Source: Bacteroidota bacterium (GTDB taxonomy: Bacteria > Bacteroidota > Bacteroidia > 2-12-FULL-35-15). Taken from it: 6,629 bases of DNA. The stretch spans positions 1-6,629 of the forward strand of contig JAIOQD010000652.1 of the NCBI GenBank assembly GCA_021413595.1, read 5' to 3'. The position numbers and the translations under genes are program-made. This document shows positions 5,974 through 6,629 of the stretch, in pieces. The notes beneath the pieces are model-generated. The model saw only the letters and a program-made list of their open reading frames with translations, ran no database searches and was not told the origin of the DNA. Each line of letters begins with the position of its first letter. Position 1 is the stretch's first letter.

Positions 5974-6629
5974 ATGCCGATGCAAGCTTTACCCAATGAT
6001 ACTATGATTAATAATCTGAATAACCAAGCCTGGGGGCAACGTTATGTTAATCGGGACGAATCAATGCGGCTTGCCATCAAAGCAAAAGAAAAGGCTGTTA
6101 CTGATCACGATCAATTGAATTTAACCTATGCCAGGCTTACCATTGCGCAACTCTCTTTCTGGAAAATAGCAGAAGGAGATCATCTCAAAGAAGCCATAGA
6201 ATCCCTACATCAATTTGAAAAAATAAATGATCCGCTTGGTATTTCAAGAGCACATTGCATCTGTGCCTCAATGTATGATCAATATGGGCAATACGAAAAA
6301 GCAATGCATCATGCTCAACATGCCGTAAAGCTAAGCCGGCAAGTGGTTGATAAGGAGAATAAGTCAGATTGCTATACGGTATTAGGGCAAATATATTCAC
6401 GAACACACGATTATTCTCAGGCCATAAAAGCACTCCGCATAGGGCTCGAAACTCGTAAACAACTGAAAGATCTTAAAGCTGTCGCCTCTTCTTTAAACCT
6501 GATTGGACGCAATCTGGTATTGAGTAAAAACTATCTTGAAGCAGAGGAGTATTATAAAGAAAGCCTATTACTAAGAGAACAAATAAATGATGTTCAAGGG
6601 ATTCCATGGACATACCTTGGGCTTGCAAG
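5974..6629 (+). CDS. TPR protein, N-terminal part (runs off the right edge)
   Basis: The frame is open from ATG 5974 to the end of the window (218 codons seen), with no stop. ATG 5980 is the alternative start. There is no signal peptide or membrane helix in the part seen, so it appears cytoplasmic. Tetratricopeptide units are near residues 16-48, 52-88, 92-126 (ASMYDQYGQYEKAMHHAQHA), 132-166 (LGQIYSRTHDYSQAIKAL) and 170-206 (NLIGRNLVLSKNYLEAEEYY), and a further one is starting at the edge. The longer ~40-residue spacing and the ALETRKQL/LLLREQI helices are like TPR arrays that precede signalling output domains in Bacteroidota (histidine kinase, nucleotide cyclase, GGDEF), but no output domain is in view. 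The start lies 3 nt after the stop of the upstream gene, in the same frame and without Shine-Dalgarno sequence, so translational coupling is likely. G+C looks somewhat higher than in the two genes before it. Confidence 0.85.
   Translation, partial: MPMQALPNDTMINNLNNQAWGQRYVNRDESMRLAIKAKEKAVTDHDQLNLTYARLTIAQLSFWKIAEGDHLKEAIESLHQFEKINDPLGISRAHCICASMYDQYGQYEKAMHHAQHAVKLSRQVVDKENKSDCYTVLGQIYSRTHDYSQAIKALRIGLETRKQLKDLKAVASSLNLIGRNLVLSKNYLEAEEYYKESLLLREQINDVQGIPWTYLGLA

Overview
The window looks like part of the chromosome of a Bacteroidota bacterium, perhaps from a poorly sampled lineage. The DNA is AT-rich and the starts lack Shine-Dalgarno sequences. The -7 boxes fit the Bacteroidota pattern TAnnTTTG. 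The left edge carries the 3' end of a secreted protein with a type IX secretion (Por) C-terminal sorting domain, which is found essentially only in this phylum. No RNA genes, CRISPR arrays or transposase genes were seen.

Left part (1-1549): the T9SS cargo gene ends at 380. It converges on a lysine-rich unknown gene on the minus strand (788-1405). The 407 bp between them are non-coding but hold two structured elements: a GC-rich nested hairpin (560-633) and a long imperfect inverted repeat (671-740). The unknown protein has a TTPSCAGHH motif whose surroundings faintly recall TYW3-type tRNA wybutosine enzymes. That link is only a hypothesis.

Middle (1550-2466): a HEAT-repeat protein of 254 aa stands alone on the plus strand. 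It has a good candidate Bacteroidota promoter upstream and a weak intrinsic terminator downstream. A near-perfect -7 box at 2442-2449 then starts the next transcription unit.

Right part (2468-6629): three plus-strand genes appear to form one cluster. The first (439 aa) joins a cytoplasmic DUF4145-like helical module, one transmembrane helix, a CsgG/FlgO-like domain and a C-terminal TPR. The second (694 aa) has a signal peptide, a paralogous CsgG/FlgO-like domain (about half identical by eye, without gaps) and a roughly 500-residue helical TPR/coiled-coil tail. The third starts 3 nt after the stop of the second, is a cytoplasmic-looking TPR protein and runs off the right edge. The predicted topologies place both CsgG-like domains outside the cytoplasmic membrane, one anchored and one free. 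The inferred picture is an envelope complex with a cytoplasmic read-out arm on the first protein and perhaps a TPR-regulated enzyme as the third. This architecture is the most interesting content of the window; its function is unknown.
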